In this document: in pieces, positions 1 to 5,725 of the stretch
How positions within the stretch are numbered: the first letter of the stretch is position 1
Layout: each line of letters starts with the position of its first letter
Assembly: GCA_031284645.1 (NCBI GenBank)
Contig: JAITXS010000088.1
Coordinates: 1 to 13,324, forward strand
Direction: 5' to 3'
From: Spirochaetaceae bacterium
GTDB taxonomy: Bacteria > Spirochaetota > Spirochaetia > Treponematales > Breznakiellaceae
Length of the DNA stretch: 13,324 nt
Position numbers and translations under genes: made by a program
Notes under the pieces: model-generated
What the model was told of the DNA's origin: nothing
Seen by the model: only the letters and a program-made list of their open reading frames with translations
Database searches by the model: none

Positions 1-155
1 CCACTACCCCTGACCCAAAATCCAAGGAGAAGGGTAGTAGGGAAGAATAGGGTCGTAGGGTTCGGGGTATAGGGTAGGGGCTTTCTAGTAAAACCAAGAC
101 CCAATACCCCTTACCCATAACCCTATTTAGACCCTTGCCCCAATCACCCTACTGT
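1..155. repeat. G-rich/C-rich intergenic repeat, copy 1 (downstream of the first rpn gene)
   Basis: The plus strand is G-rich from 31 to 80 (many GGG or GGGG runs separated by TA-type spacers) and C-rich from 99 to about 153, so the two halves can pair as a long imperfect hairpin. The centre (81-98) carries CTTTCTAGTAAAACCAAG, a short degenerate palindrome also found as CTGGTAWWACCAA in the other two copies. Positions 58-80 fit a canonical quadruplex rule (four runs of at least three G, loops of 3, 4 and 2), and 100-123 fit it on the opposite strand. The right end, ACCCTATTTAGACCCTT, is shared by all three copies and overlaps the 3' end of the rpn gene. The left edge may be cut by the window. 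Confidence 0.8.
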
Positions 156-366
156 TATTTTTTAGTATTTCCTTAGCTTCTTTGGGAGTGTATCCCTGTT
201 CAAGAAGATCACACAAGCTGTCAATGCCTTCTTCTCTGCCTCTGTCAATACCCACTTCAATACCTCTGTTAATGCCCACTTCAATACCTTCTTCTCGACC
301 CTCGCCACGGCCTTCTTCGCGGGCAACTTCCAGGGCGTCGTCCCAGTTCCATTCGGTAAATAGCAT
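127..366 (-). CDS. Putative intragenic small protein from an internal start in rpn (RpnS-like)
   Basis: An in-frame ATG (codon 230 of the rpn gene, reading from 366) is preceded by GGAGG at 375-379 with 8 nt between, the best ribosome binding site of this gene. Translation from it gives 79 residues beginning MLFTEWNWDDALEVAREEGR: a short helix, the four-residue-period charged repeat and the C-terminal tail, without the nuclease core. E. coli rpn genes make such an intragenic C-terminal protein, which blocks the full-length toxin. The same site is present in the second rpn copy. A possible extended -10 on the minus strand, TGGTATTTT (407-415), lies about 40 nt upstream and could give a separate transcript, but this is weak. 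That the product is made is inferred. Confidence 0.55.
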   Translation of the reverse strand: MLFTEWNWDDALEVAREEGRGEGREEGIEVGINRGIEVGIDRGREEGIDSLCDLLEQGYTPKEAKEILKNNSRVIGARV

Positions 367-1053
367 ATTATTAACCTCCGTAGAGTTTTCTCCCAGAAAA
401 TCTTTTAAAATACCATGTTCGATACACCAGTTTACGGCTTTTCCAAGCGCCTTTTCAAGGCGTTCCGTGCTCCCCAAACCCTCCATGCCCTCAAACTCCG
501 CATGAAACTCACGGGCCTTGGCAACCAGTGTTTCATATTCATCCAGCGTTTTACACTTTTCCGCAAGATATCTGTTTTTGCCTTTATTGATGTTGTAAAC
601 ACTCACGTTTAACTCCAGGCTCGGTTCACCGGTATTTTTTTCGGTAAAAGCATCCGAAAGTTTCAAGCTGCTTTTTTCAGGATATTCGTCCGGGCCGTTG
701 TACAGGACATAGAACTCGGGACGGGGAATCTTTAACAATGTGCACCGGTAGATTGCCTGTTTATCCTTGATTATTTTCTCGTAAATCCGCGTTGCGTAGC
801 CCAGGATACGCAACGGCATATTCGGACTTATCGTAGACTGGTGCTCAATGAGGACGATGATTTTATTGCCCAGCAAAAACGAGATATCGTTCTTGCGGTC
901 TTTAAACAGGACCTCCGAAAGGGTATTTATTTCAAGCGGCACGGAGGCATCGCAAGCAGAGCCCGAGACGGCGCTATACAATTCCCGCAGGCGTTCGCCA
1001 TCGCTAAAAATCCGTACAAAAACACTGTCCTTATATTTTTTGTTTATAGCCAT
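127..1053 (-). CDS. Rpn-family PD-(D/E)XK nuclease / recombination-promoting protein, complete
   Basis: This 308-residue protein belongs to the Rpn (recombination-promoting nuclease, 'transposase-like') family. E. coli members are DNA endonucleases that raise recombination and act in phage defence. The nuclease core lies in the first third: Asp56 in RKNDISFLL, then LIEHQST with Glu70 and Gln72, the D...ExQ version of the PD-(D/E)XK site. PEFYVLYNGPDEYPE (about 112-126) is a typical family motif. A helical middle part (about 165-220) leads to a charged Gly-Ile-Glu/Arg segment with a four-residue period (about 246-278), then a short tail. The start (ATG GCT ATA AAC) has only a weak GAG about 7 nt upstream, whereas an internal ATG at codon 230 has a perfect GGAGG. 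The last eight codons and the stop lie in the flanking repeat. A near-identical second copy lies at the other end of the window. Family assignment is firm; nuclease activity and defence role are inferred. Confidence 0.9.
   Translation of the reverse strand: MAINKKYKDSVFVRIFSDGERLRELYSAVSGSACDASVPLEINTLSEVLFKDRKNDISFLLGNKIIVLIEHQSTISPNMPLRILGYATRIYEKIIKDKQAIYRCTLLKIPRPEFYVLYNGPDEYPEKSSLKLSDAFTEKNTGEPSLELNVSVYNINKGKNRYLAEKCKTLDEYETLVAKAREFHAEFEGMEGLGSTERLEKALGKAVNWCIEHGILKDFLGENSTEVNNMLFTEWNWDDALEVAREEGRGEGREEGIEVGINRGIEVGIDRGREEGIDSLCDLLEQGYTPKEAKEILKNNSRVIGARV
220..318 (-). repeat. In-frame 12-nt repeat tract encoding the GI(E/D)xGI segment of rpn copy 1
   Basis: The coding strand here repeats about every 12 nt (GGNATTGAAGTG-like units), giving the protein pattern GIEV-GINR-GIEV-GIDR between two EEGR-type blocks. 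Because the unit is a multiple of three, units can be gained or lost without a frameshift. The other copy has a different number and order of units. Confidence 0.8.
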
Positions 1054-1162
1054 GATGCTCTATTTATAGCGAATTACGTGTTTTTTGCTTTAATACATCT
1101 GCAAAAAAGTGTAAAATGCAGCATGGCAGGGGATTCCTGATAAGAACTATACCCCGCAAGCA

Positions 1163-1335
1163 AGGATAGTAGGGTTATGGGTATTGGGTATAGCAATATC
1201 AGACATCCACTACCCTTCCCCCCGAAGCAAAGAGCTAAGGGCTTCGGGACGATACAGGATTTCTGGTAAAACCAAAACCCTATACCCCTCTACCCATAAC
1301 CCTATTTAGACCCTTTACCCAAAACCCCAATTACT
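1163..1335. repeat. G-rich/C-rich intergenic repeat, copy 2 (upstream of the first rpn gene)
   Basis: The 353 bases between the rpn start (1053) and the next gene (1407) hold no convincing gene. From 1163 they carry a second member of the satellite family. First comes a G-rich arm ending in GGGTATAGCAATATCAGA, matching the core at 12493-12508. Then comes a C-rich stretch, and then a perfect 8-bp hairpin CCCGAAGC (1221-1228) / GCTTCGGG (1241-1248) with a 12-nt loop, not found in the other copies. The TTTCTGGTAAAACCAAAACCC core (1260-1280) follows, and finally the shared end ACCCTATTTAGACCCTT. Unlike the other two copies, this end is not attached to an rpn 3' end. The 5' side (1054-1160) may hold the rpn promoter (TATAAA just before the start). 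Confidence 0.75.
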
Positions 1336-1345
1336 GCCTGAAATC

Positions 1346-1375
1346 TTGACACAAAACGAGGAAGGATATTATATT
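1346..1375 (+). promoter_or_regulatory. Sigma-70-type promoter for the small membrane protein
   Basis: A perfect -35 TTGACA (1346-1351) is followed after 18 nt by -10 TATATT (1370-1375), with TATTAT (1367-1372) as an overlapping alternative. The promoter starts just past the repeat and gives a leader of about 25 nt. Confidence 0.7.
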
Positions 1376-1406
1376 TAACCAGTTTCATTATTTTAAGGAG
1401 GCTTTT

Positions 1407-1667
1407 ATGGCGGTTGCAGGTTTAGTTTTGGGTATACTCAGCGCTCTTGGCGCATTTATTCCTTTTGTAGGTTTCTTCGCATGGGTAATTGGTGTTGTCG
1501 GCATTGTGTTAAGTGTGCTTGGCAAGAAAAAACTGATCGCAGAGGGTAGCCCGACCGGTATCGCGACAGCGGGTTTGGTTCTTAGTATCATCGGCACTGC
1601 TCTTGCCGTTGTTGGTTTTATCTGTGCAGTATGCACTCTTGGTGTCATCGGCGCTGCCGGACTATAA
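1407..1667 (+). CDS. Small two-helix membrane protein, DUF4190-like
   Basis: This 86-residue protein is almost entirely hydrophobic, with two glycine/alanine-rich membrane spans: about 3-39, which is long enough for a re-entrant or double helix, and about 52-86. They are separated by a short basic loop, GKKKLIAEGSPTG. The opening AVAGLVLGILSALGAFIPF and the repeated 'AGLVLxIxG' pattern at the start of each half are typical of DUF4190-like proteins, whose function is unknown. AAGGAGG (1395-1401) lies 5 nt before the ATG, and a clear promoter precedes it, so the gene is probably expressed alone. It is flanked by the rpn satellite on one side and the 3' end of aspS on the other. Assignment to the family is by pattern only. 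Confidence 0.7.
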   Translation: MAVAGLVLGILSALGAFIPFVGFFAWVIGVVGIVLSVLGKKKLIAEGSPTGIATAGLVLSIIGTALAVVGFICAVCTLGVIGAAGL

Positions 1668-1683
1668 TTTATTAAACTGATAT

Positions 1684-1711
1684 GATGCTTTTCTCTTTGG
1701 GGAAAAGCATC
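1684..1711. terminator. Perfect 10-bp hairpin between convergent genes
   Basis: GATGCTTTTC (1684-1693) pairs perfectly with GAAAAGCATC (1702-1711) around an 8-nt loop. It lies 17 nt past the stop of the membrane-protein gene and touches the aspS stop codon, so it may serve both convergent genes. Neither side has a clean T tract, so classical intrinsic termination is uncertain. Confidence 0.5.
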
Positions 1712-3017
1712 ACGGAGAGACCCGCTTTCTGTCGCGGGGGAAAAGACTAGCCTCTTTTACATTAGCAAGGTGCAGAACTCTCGCGGTAAGCCGTTCACAT
1801 CCTATTGCAAAACCGCCGTGCGGCGGGCATCCGTATTTTAAAAGCCGCAGATAGCCATCCTCAAAATCTTCCGCCTTTAATCCGAATTTCGGTAATGTTT
1901 CAAGAAAAGTCTTATAGTCATGTTGGCGCCGCCCGCCTGTGGTAATTTCAAGCCCGCGAAAAAGAGCATCAAAACTCATCGTGCATGTCGCGTCAAGCGG
2001 ATAGGTGTAAAAAGGGCGATAGCGCCGGGGAAATTCATTAACAAATACAAGGGCGCTGCCGTGTTCTTTTTCAGACCATTCACAGACAAAACGTTCAGCC
2101 TCGGGATTAATGTCAAAAATCCGGGCACCCTTCTTTTTTGACGCTTCATGATTGGCGATCTTTATCGCTTCTTCATAGGGAATAATCGGAGATTTCTCAA
2201 CGGATTCCGGGGACGGAACGGACGCGCCGTTTTCGGCCCACAGGGCAATATCGGCGGCATTTTTACGTTCAAGCTCATCAAAAATATGGGCGAGAATGCC
2301 CTTTTCAAGTCCTATCAAATCCCGTTCCGACTCAATAAAGGCCATCTCGACATCCATTGAGACATATTCGTTCAAATGACGCGGAGTGTCGTGTTTTTCC
2401 GCACGATAGGCCGGAGCAACCTCAAAAACCCGTTCAAGCCCGCTTGCCACCATAGTCTCTTTGTAAAACTGGGGTGACTGGGCAAGGCAGACTTTCTTAT
2501 CAAAATATTCTACTTCGAAAAGCTCTGTCCCACCCTCAGTGCCGCCGGAAACAAGCTTGCTCGTCTTGATCTCTGTAAAATCCTTGTCCCGCAGATAAGC
2601 AGAAAAAGCCTCGATAATGGTCGCCTGTACCTTAAAAATCGCACGTATCTTTGGGTTACGCAGTGAAAGCAGGCGGTAATCCAATATAGCCTCAAGACCA
2701 ATCTTTGCTATATCGGCGTTTACCTGATACGGCAGATCGTTTGCCGCACGACTTATACACTCAAGGGCGCTTACTCGGAGTTCTGCTCCGCCCGGGGCTT
2801 TTTCATTAAGCTCAGGCTGTCCTCGTACACTGATCACCGATTCAAGGGTTAAATCGTGTTTTTCGCTTAAAACAAGCTGAACAATACCGCTCCTGTCACG
2901 GAGCAATACAAAACTCAGTGCCCCAAGTTCCCGAATTCGGTGAACCCAGCCTGAAAGAACTATCTCTTTTTCGCCTTTTTCTGCGGCAATTTTTATATCT
3001 TTTGCTAAAACCCTCAT
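1710..3017 (-). CDS. aspS: Aspartyl-tRNA synthetase, archaeal/eukaryotic type, probably non-discriminating (Asp/Asn)
   Basis: This enzyme charges tRNA with aspartate in the cytoplasm. At 435 residues it is the short archaeal-type enzyme, without the large insertion of standard bacterial AspRS. The N-terminal anticodon-binding OB fold covers about 18-90 (LSGWVHRIRELG). The class II core follows: motif 1 region with GGTEGGTELFEVEYF (158-172), motif 2 VFEVAPAYRAEKHDTPRHLN (197-216) and motif 3 GGFAIGCERLTARVL, ending in the family's LFPRDRKRVSP. His26 and Pro75 of the OB fold occupy the two positions that mark non-discriminating AspRS, which also makes Asp-tRNA(Asn). The start at 3017 was chosen because AGAGG (3025-3029) lies 7 nt upstream. 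An in-frame GTG at 3056 has no site and would add 13 residues. rpsU lies upstream on the same strand, separated by a hairpin. Identity is certain; dual specificity is inferred. Confidence 0.93.
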   Translation of the reverse strand: MRVLAKDIKIAAEKGEKEIVLSGWVHRIRELGALSFVLLRDRSGIVQLVLSEKHDLTLESVISVRGQPELNEKAPGGAELRVSALECISRAANDLPYQVNADIAKIGLEAILDYRLLSLRNPKIRAIFKVQATIIEAFSAYLRDKDFTEIKTSKLVSGGTEGGTELFEVEYFDKKVCLAQSPQFYKETMVASGLERVFEVAPAYRAEKHDTPRHLNEYVSMDVEMAFIESERDLIGLEKGILAHIFDELERKNAADIALWAENGASVPSPESVEKSPIIPYEEAIKIANHEASKKKGARIFDINPEAERFVCEWSEKEHGSALVFVNEFPRRYRPFYTYPLDATCTMSFDALFRGLEITTGGRRQHDYKTFLETLPKFGLKAEDFEDGYLRLLKYGCPPHGGFAIGCERLTARVLHLANVKEASLFPRDRKRVSP

Positions 3018-3077
3018 GAATAAACCTCTTGTGCCTGAGAATTGAGATGTCAACACATTCTACCTGAGAAAATTTAA

Positions 3078-3083
3078 ATTATA
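3078..3083 (-). promoter_or_regulatory. Possible -10 element upstream of aspS
   Basis: A perfect TATAAT lies on the minus strand directly after the hairpin that follows rpsU and would give an aspS leader of about 54 nt. No good -35 is present (the position falls in the hairpin), so it could equally be part of the T-rich terminator tail. Confidence 0.3.
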
Positions 3084-3084
3084 G

Positions 3085-3120
3085 AGTTGGAATAGAAGAG
3101 CTTTTCTTCTTATTCCAACT
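3085..3120 (-). terminator. Hairpin terminator after rpsU
   Basis: AGTTGGAATA pairs with TATTCCAACT (10 bp), continued after a one-base bulge by GAAGA/TCTTC, with a 5-nt loop. It begins 8 nt past the rpsU stop. On the minus strand a T-rich tail (CTATAATTTAAATTTTC) follows, fitting an intrinsic terminator that separates rpsU from aspS. Confidence 0.6.
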
Positions 3121-3127
3121 CCGCGAA

Positions 3128-3331
3128 CTAATACTCGCTTCTGCCTCGACGGGTTTTTTTCATCAATTTTCTGCGGAAAGCTTTGTTCTTTCGGTTAAGG
3201 ATGGTAGATGGTTTTTCGTAATATTCACGTTTTTTGAATTCTCGAATGATTCCTTCTTTTTCGACCATTCGTTTAAAACGTTTAATAGCTTTTTCCAGCG
3301 GTTCGCTGTCGTCTACGCTTATATGCGCCAA
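3128..3331 (-). CDS. rpsU: 30S ribosomal protein S21
   Basis: This small basic protein of the 30S subunit acts near the anti-Shine-Dalgarno end of 16S rRNA during initiation. The sequence shows the family pattern: EPLEKAIKRFKRMVEKEG, then IIREFKKREYYEKPS and a lysine/arginine-rich tail (RRKLMKKTRRGRSEY). The start is set at the TTG at 3331, giving 67 residues beginning MAHISVDD. GGAGG (3340-3344) lies 8 nt upstream of it and the protein then begins as S21 proteins usually do. The GTG at 3338-3340 overlaps the GGAGG itself and cannot be the start. A hairpin terminator follows the gene. It is divergent from fliW, with promoters of both in the 94-bp gap. Confidence 0.95.
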   Translation of the reverse strand: MAHISVDDSEPLEKAIKRFKRMVEKEGIIREFKKREYYEKPSTILNRKNKAFRRKLMKKTRRGRSEY

Positions 3332-3371
3332 TATAATCACCTCCTTTCCCTTGGGTTAAGTTCATGTTATG

Positions 3372-3377
3372 ATTATA
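3372..3377 (-). promoter_or_regulatory. -10 element of rpsU
   Basis: A perfect TATAAT lies on the minus strand 41 nt before the TTG start. The -35 region (TAGCAT at 17 nt) is poor, so the call rests on the -10 box and its position. Confidence 0.45.
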
Positions 3378-3395
3378 TACCCTTTTTTTAATTTA

Positions 3396-3404
3396 TGCTA
3401 TACT
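3396..3404 (+). promoter_or_regulatory. Extended -10 promoter of fliW-csrA
   Basis: TGCTATACT is an extended -10 (TGN followed by TATACT) with no recognisable -35. Transcription would begin near 3411, giving a leader of only about 15 nt made up mainly of the ribosome binding site. It could instead be a site for another sigma factor. Confidence 0.4.
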
Positions 3405-3425
3405 CTTTTCGAAGAGGAGATACCA

Positions 3426-3875
3426 TTGAAAGTCCGCACAAAAGCTTATGGCGATATTGATATAGACGAAAGACAAAAACTAATGTTTCCCGACGGGTTG
3501 TTCGGCTTTGAAAATTTAAAAGATTATGTCTTGCTTGACGGAGAAACGACTCCTTTTTTTTGGCTTCAATCTTTGGACAGCAGGGAGACGGCCTTTGTTT
3601 TAGTTGATCCTTTCCTCTTTTGTCCTGATTATGAAATGGATATTAGCGATGATGAACTTGCAAAAATAGGGCTAAAAAGCCCCGAAAATATGCTGTTTTT
3701 TTCGATTTTGACAATTCCGGCTGACAACGGCCCCATGACGGCAAATCTTCAGGGGCCCATTATTATTAACCGCGACACGCGTTTGGCAAAACAGGTTGTT
3801 TTAAGCGACACACGGTGGAAGACAAAACACAATGTCCAGGAAGAACTTGCCAAGTCAAAGAAGGCCCCATGCTGA
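3426..3875 (+). CDS. fliW: Flagellar assembly factor FliW
   Basis: FliW is a cytoplasmic protein that binds CsrA and newly made flagellin in turn. When flagellin is exported, FliW is freed, sequesters CsrA and lets flagellin mRNA be translated. The sequence is typical: KVRTKAYGDIDIDERQ at the start, FPDGLFGFENLKDYVLLDGE, FFWLQSLDSRETAFVLVDP, and a middle part with LTIPADNGPMTANLQGPII. The chosen start is TTG at 3426 (149 residues), because GAGGAG (3414-3419) lies 6 nt upstream and family proteins begin about here. An in-frame ATG at 3369 would add 19 atypical residues and lies upstream of the proposed promoter. Its last 7 nt overlap csrA (ATGCTGA), so the two are almost certainly co-translated, which keeps antagonist and target in balance. 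Confidence 0.93.
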   Translation: MKVRTKAYGDIDIDERQKLMFPDGLFGFENLKDYVLLDGETTPFFWLQSLDSRETAFVLVDPFLFCPDYEMDISDDELAKIGLKSPENMLFFSILTIPADNGPMTANLQGPIIINRDTRLAKQVVLSDTRWKTKHNVQEELAKSKKAPC

Positions 3876-4090
3876 TATTATCCCGTAAAACAGACGAAAA
3901 AATTGTCATAGGCGATAACATTATTGTTTCAATCATTGAAGTACGAGGGGAACAAGTGCGTCTGGGCATCAATGCGCCGAAAAATGTTAAGGTCTATCGG
4001 GAAGAAGTCTTTGAGGCAATCAGTGCTGAAAATAAAGCCGCCGCCGAATCCCAAGCGGTACTGCCAAAGGTCGAATTCTTAAAAAAGTAG
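3869..4090 (+). CDS. csrA: Carbon storage regulator CsrA
   Basis: CsrA is a homodimeric RNA-binding protein that covers GGA-containing sites in mRNA leaders, in this setting chiefly flagellin mRNA. The 73-residue protein begins MLILSRKTDEKIVIGDNI, continues VSIIEVRGEQVRLGINAPK and NVKVYREEVFEAI (VRLGI and the YREEV strand form the RNA-binding face), then has a variable tail of about 20 residues. The ATG at 3869 overlaps the fliW stop and has a modest GAAGG 5 nt upstream, so expression probably depends on translation of fliW. An in-frame upstream ATG at 3815 lies inside fliW and would add unrelated residues. The 142 bases after the gene hold no other gene; a weak 5-bp hairpin (CAGGG 4124-4128 / CCCTG 4139-4143) is the only terminator-like element there. 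Confidence 0.95.
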   Translation: MLILSRKTDEKIVIGDNIIVSIIEVRGEQVRLGINAPKNVKVYREEVFEAISAENKAAAESQAVLPKVEFLKK

Positions 4091-4232
4091 CGGGACAGCA
4101 ATCCTTATTTTGTAAATATTGTACAGGGCGGCTTTGTCCCCTGATTTCCGTATCGTTTGATGTGGCACGAAAAAAAACGACCGGTAGAATAGTTTTAAAA
4201 ATGAATTACAGATTTTCACGGAGGAGCAGAGC

Positions 4233-5720
4233 ATGGAGCAGTTCGCGAATATTGTTAGTACAATAGACGGTTGGCTTTGGGGGCCTTGGGTTCTTGTCTG
4301 GATTTTGCCGTTAACGCATGTTTTTATGACAGTCAGGACGGGATTTATTCAGAAAAAACTTCTCCTTGGGATTAAACTTTCCGTTACAAAAGATGCGGAC
4401 GGAACCGGCGATGTCTCTCAGTTCGGCGCACTTACCACGGCGCTTGCCGCTACCATCGGAACAGGTAACATCATCGGCGTTGGAACGGCTATCGCACGGG
4501 GAGGCCCGGGCGCGGTTCTCTGGATGTGGCTCATGGGGGTATTCGGAATCGCGACAAAATATGCGGAAAGCCTTATTGCGGTAAAATACCGTGTCCGCAC
4601 GGAAGACGGCACCATGCTCGGAGGTGCGATGTACGCATTGGAACGCGGCTTAAAGATGAAGTGGCTTGGCGTGCTTTTTGCTGTTTTCGCGGCCTTGGCG
4701 TCTTTCGGCATAGGCAATGGAGTACAGGCCAATGCCGTTGCCACACTGCTGAATGAAACCGCTCCTATTTCGATAACTTTGACCGGAATTGTCAATGGTG
4801 ATCTCGGTCGATCATCGGTGGAAATTCCTATCTATATCACACAGCTTGTTGCGGGTGCCGTGATGGCAGTACTTGTCGGTATGGTTATTCTTGGCGGTAT
4901 CAAGTCAATTTCAAAAGTTTGTATAGCTTTAGTGCCCTTTATGGCTCTTTTTTATGTTTTTGGCTGTATTGTCATCCTTGTTATAAACCATTCGTATATA
5001 TTTCCGGCAATCGCGTTAATCTGCAAGTCTGCTTTTTCTTCCGATGCGGCGACCGGCGGTTTTGTCGGTTTTGCGCTTAGCAAAGCCATTCAGTTTGGGT
5101 TTTCACGGGGACTCTTTTCCAATGAATCGGGGATGGGTTCCGCGCCTATAGTCGCGGCCGCAGCGAAAACAAGAAATCCTGTCCGTCAGGCTCTTGTTTC
5201 CAGCACCGGTACTTTCTGGGATACCGTGCTTATCTGTTTGATAACCGGTATTGTTATTATCAGCACCGTGCTTGCTCATCCCGAAATAAATACCGGTGTG
5301 GTAAACGGCGCAACACTTACCCATAATGCTTTTATGCAGATTACCGGTTTCGGGCCTTTTGTCCTGACCGTCGCGCTCATTGTATTTGCTTTTTCCACGA
5401 TTCTCGGATGGTCATATTACGGGGAGCGTTGTGTTGCCTATCTCTTTGGTTCCAAAATCATCCGAAATTACCGGATTATCTTTGTCCTTGTCGTTTTTAT
5501 AGGAGCCATAGCTCCGCTTGACCTTGCGTGGAATATCTCGGACATACTGAACGGTCTTATGACCCTACCCAACATAATTGCCATGATTTTACTCAGCGGC
5601 GTTATCGCGAAGGAAACAAAGAAATACCTGAATAACATTGATGCGATTGACGCGGATGCCATTCCGCTTAGAACTGAGCTTATCGTTAAAAGCAAAAAAG
5701 GAATAAGCTCAAAGGAGTAA
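4233..5720 (+). CDS. Sodium:alanine (or glycine) symporter, AGCS family
   Basis: This 495-residue inner-membrane carrier takes up alanine or glycine with sodium. It has about ten or eleven hydrophobic spans. Family signatures are clear: LTTALAATIGTGNIIGVGTA with ARGGPGAVLWMWLMGVFG (about 66-105), FGFSRGLFSNESGMGSAPIV (about 288-307) followed by RNPVRQALVSSTGTFWDT, and ILGWSYYGERC near 390-400. The length is usual for the family. GGAGG (4220-4224) lies 8 nt before the ATG. The C-terminus is cytoplasmic and charged, and the last codons contain the ribosome binding site of the following nicotinamidase gene, 5 nt away, so the two form an operon. Substrate (alanine versus glycine, L versus D) cannot be told from the sequence. 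Confidence 0.93.
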   Translation: MEQFANIVSTIDGWLWGPWVLVWILPLTHVFMTVRTGFIQKKLLLGIKLSVTKDADGTGDVSQFGALTTALAATIGTGNIIGVGTAIARGGPGAVLWMWLMGVFGIATKYAESLIAVKYRVRTEDGTMLGGAMYALERGLKMKWLGVLFAVFAALASFGIGNGVQANAVATLLNETAPISITLTGIVNGDLGRSSVEIPIYITQLVAGAVMAVLVGMVILGGIKSISKVCIALVPFMALFYVFGCIVILVINHSYIFPAIALICKSAFSSDAATGGFVGFALSKAIQFGFSRGLFSNESGMGSAPIVAAAAKTRNPVRQALVSSTGTFWDTVLICLITGIVIISTVLAHPEINTGVVNGATLTHNAFMQITGFGPFVLTVALIVFAFSTILGWSYYGERCVAYLFGSKIIRNYRIIFVLVVFIGAIAPLDLAWNISDILNGLMTLPNIIAMILLSGVIAKETKKYLNNIDAIDADAIPLRTELIVKSKKGISSKE

Positions 5721-5725
5721 AAATC

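Noticed and set aside
1..155. A CRISPR array or true telomere was considered for the GGGTA-like repeats.
   Set aside because: Units are short and irregular with no spacers of constant length, and the same repeats occur internally at 1163-1335 and 12391-12573 next to ordinary genes.
182..505. Plus-strand open frame rich in Pro and Ser, opposite the rpn repeat tract (a similar one at 12642-12959).
   Set aside because: It is the antisense reading of the 12-nt repeats, with no ribosome binding site; the minus-strand reading has recognisable family motifs.
127..1053. A classical insertion sequence carrying rpn as its transposase.
   Set aside because: No target-site duplication or defined terminal inverted repeats could be found; Rpn proteins are nucleases rather than proven transposases, so a composite rpn-satellite unit is the most that can be said.
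841..1140. Plus-strand frames over the 5' part of rpn.
   Set aside because: They lie opposite the conserved nuclease core and have no start signals or family resemblance.
3048..3053. TTGACA on the minus strand as a -35 for aspS.
   Set aside because: No -10 lies 16-18 nt downstream; the position there reads AAGAGG, the ribosome binding site.
3018..3056. An upstream GTG start for aspS.
   Set aside because: It has no ribosome binding site and adds 13 residues that do not fit the family; the ATG at 3017 has AGAGG at 7 nt.
3815..3868. Upstream ATG extending csrA by 18 residues.
   Set aside because: The extension lies within fliW in another frame, has no site, and CsrA proteins begin at MLILSRK.
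4157..4190. TTGATG and TAGAAT as a promoter for the symporter gene.
   Set aside because: The spacing is 22 nt, too long for a normal sigma-70 promoter.
4418..4795. Minus-strand open frame of 125 codons inside the symporter gene.
   Set aside because: It is a shadow of a highly conserved AGCS coding region and has no start signal.
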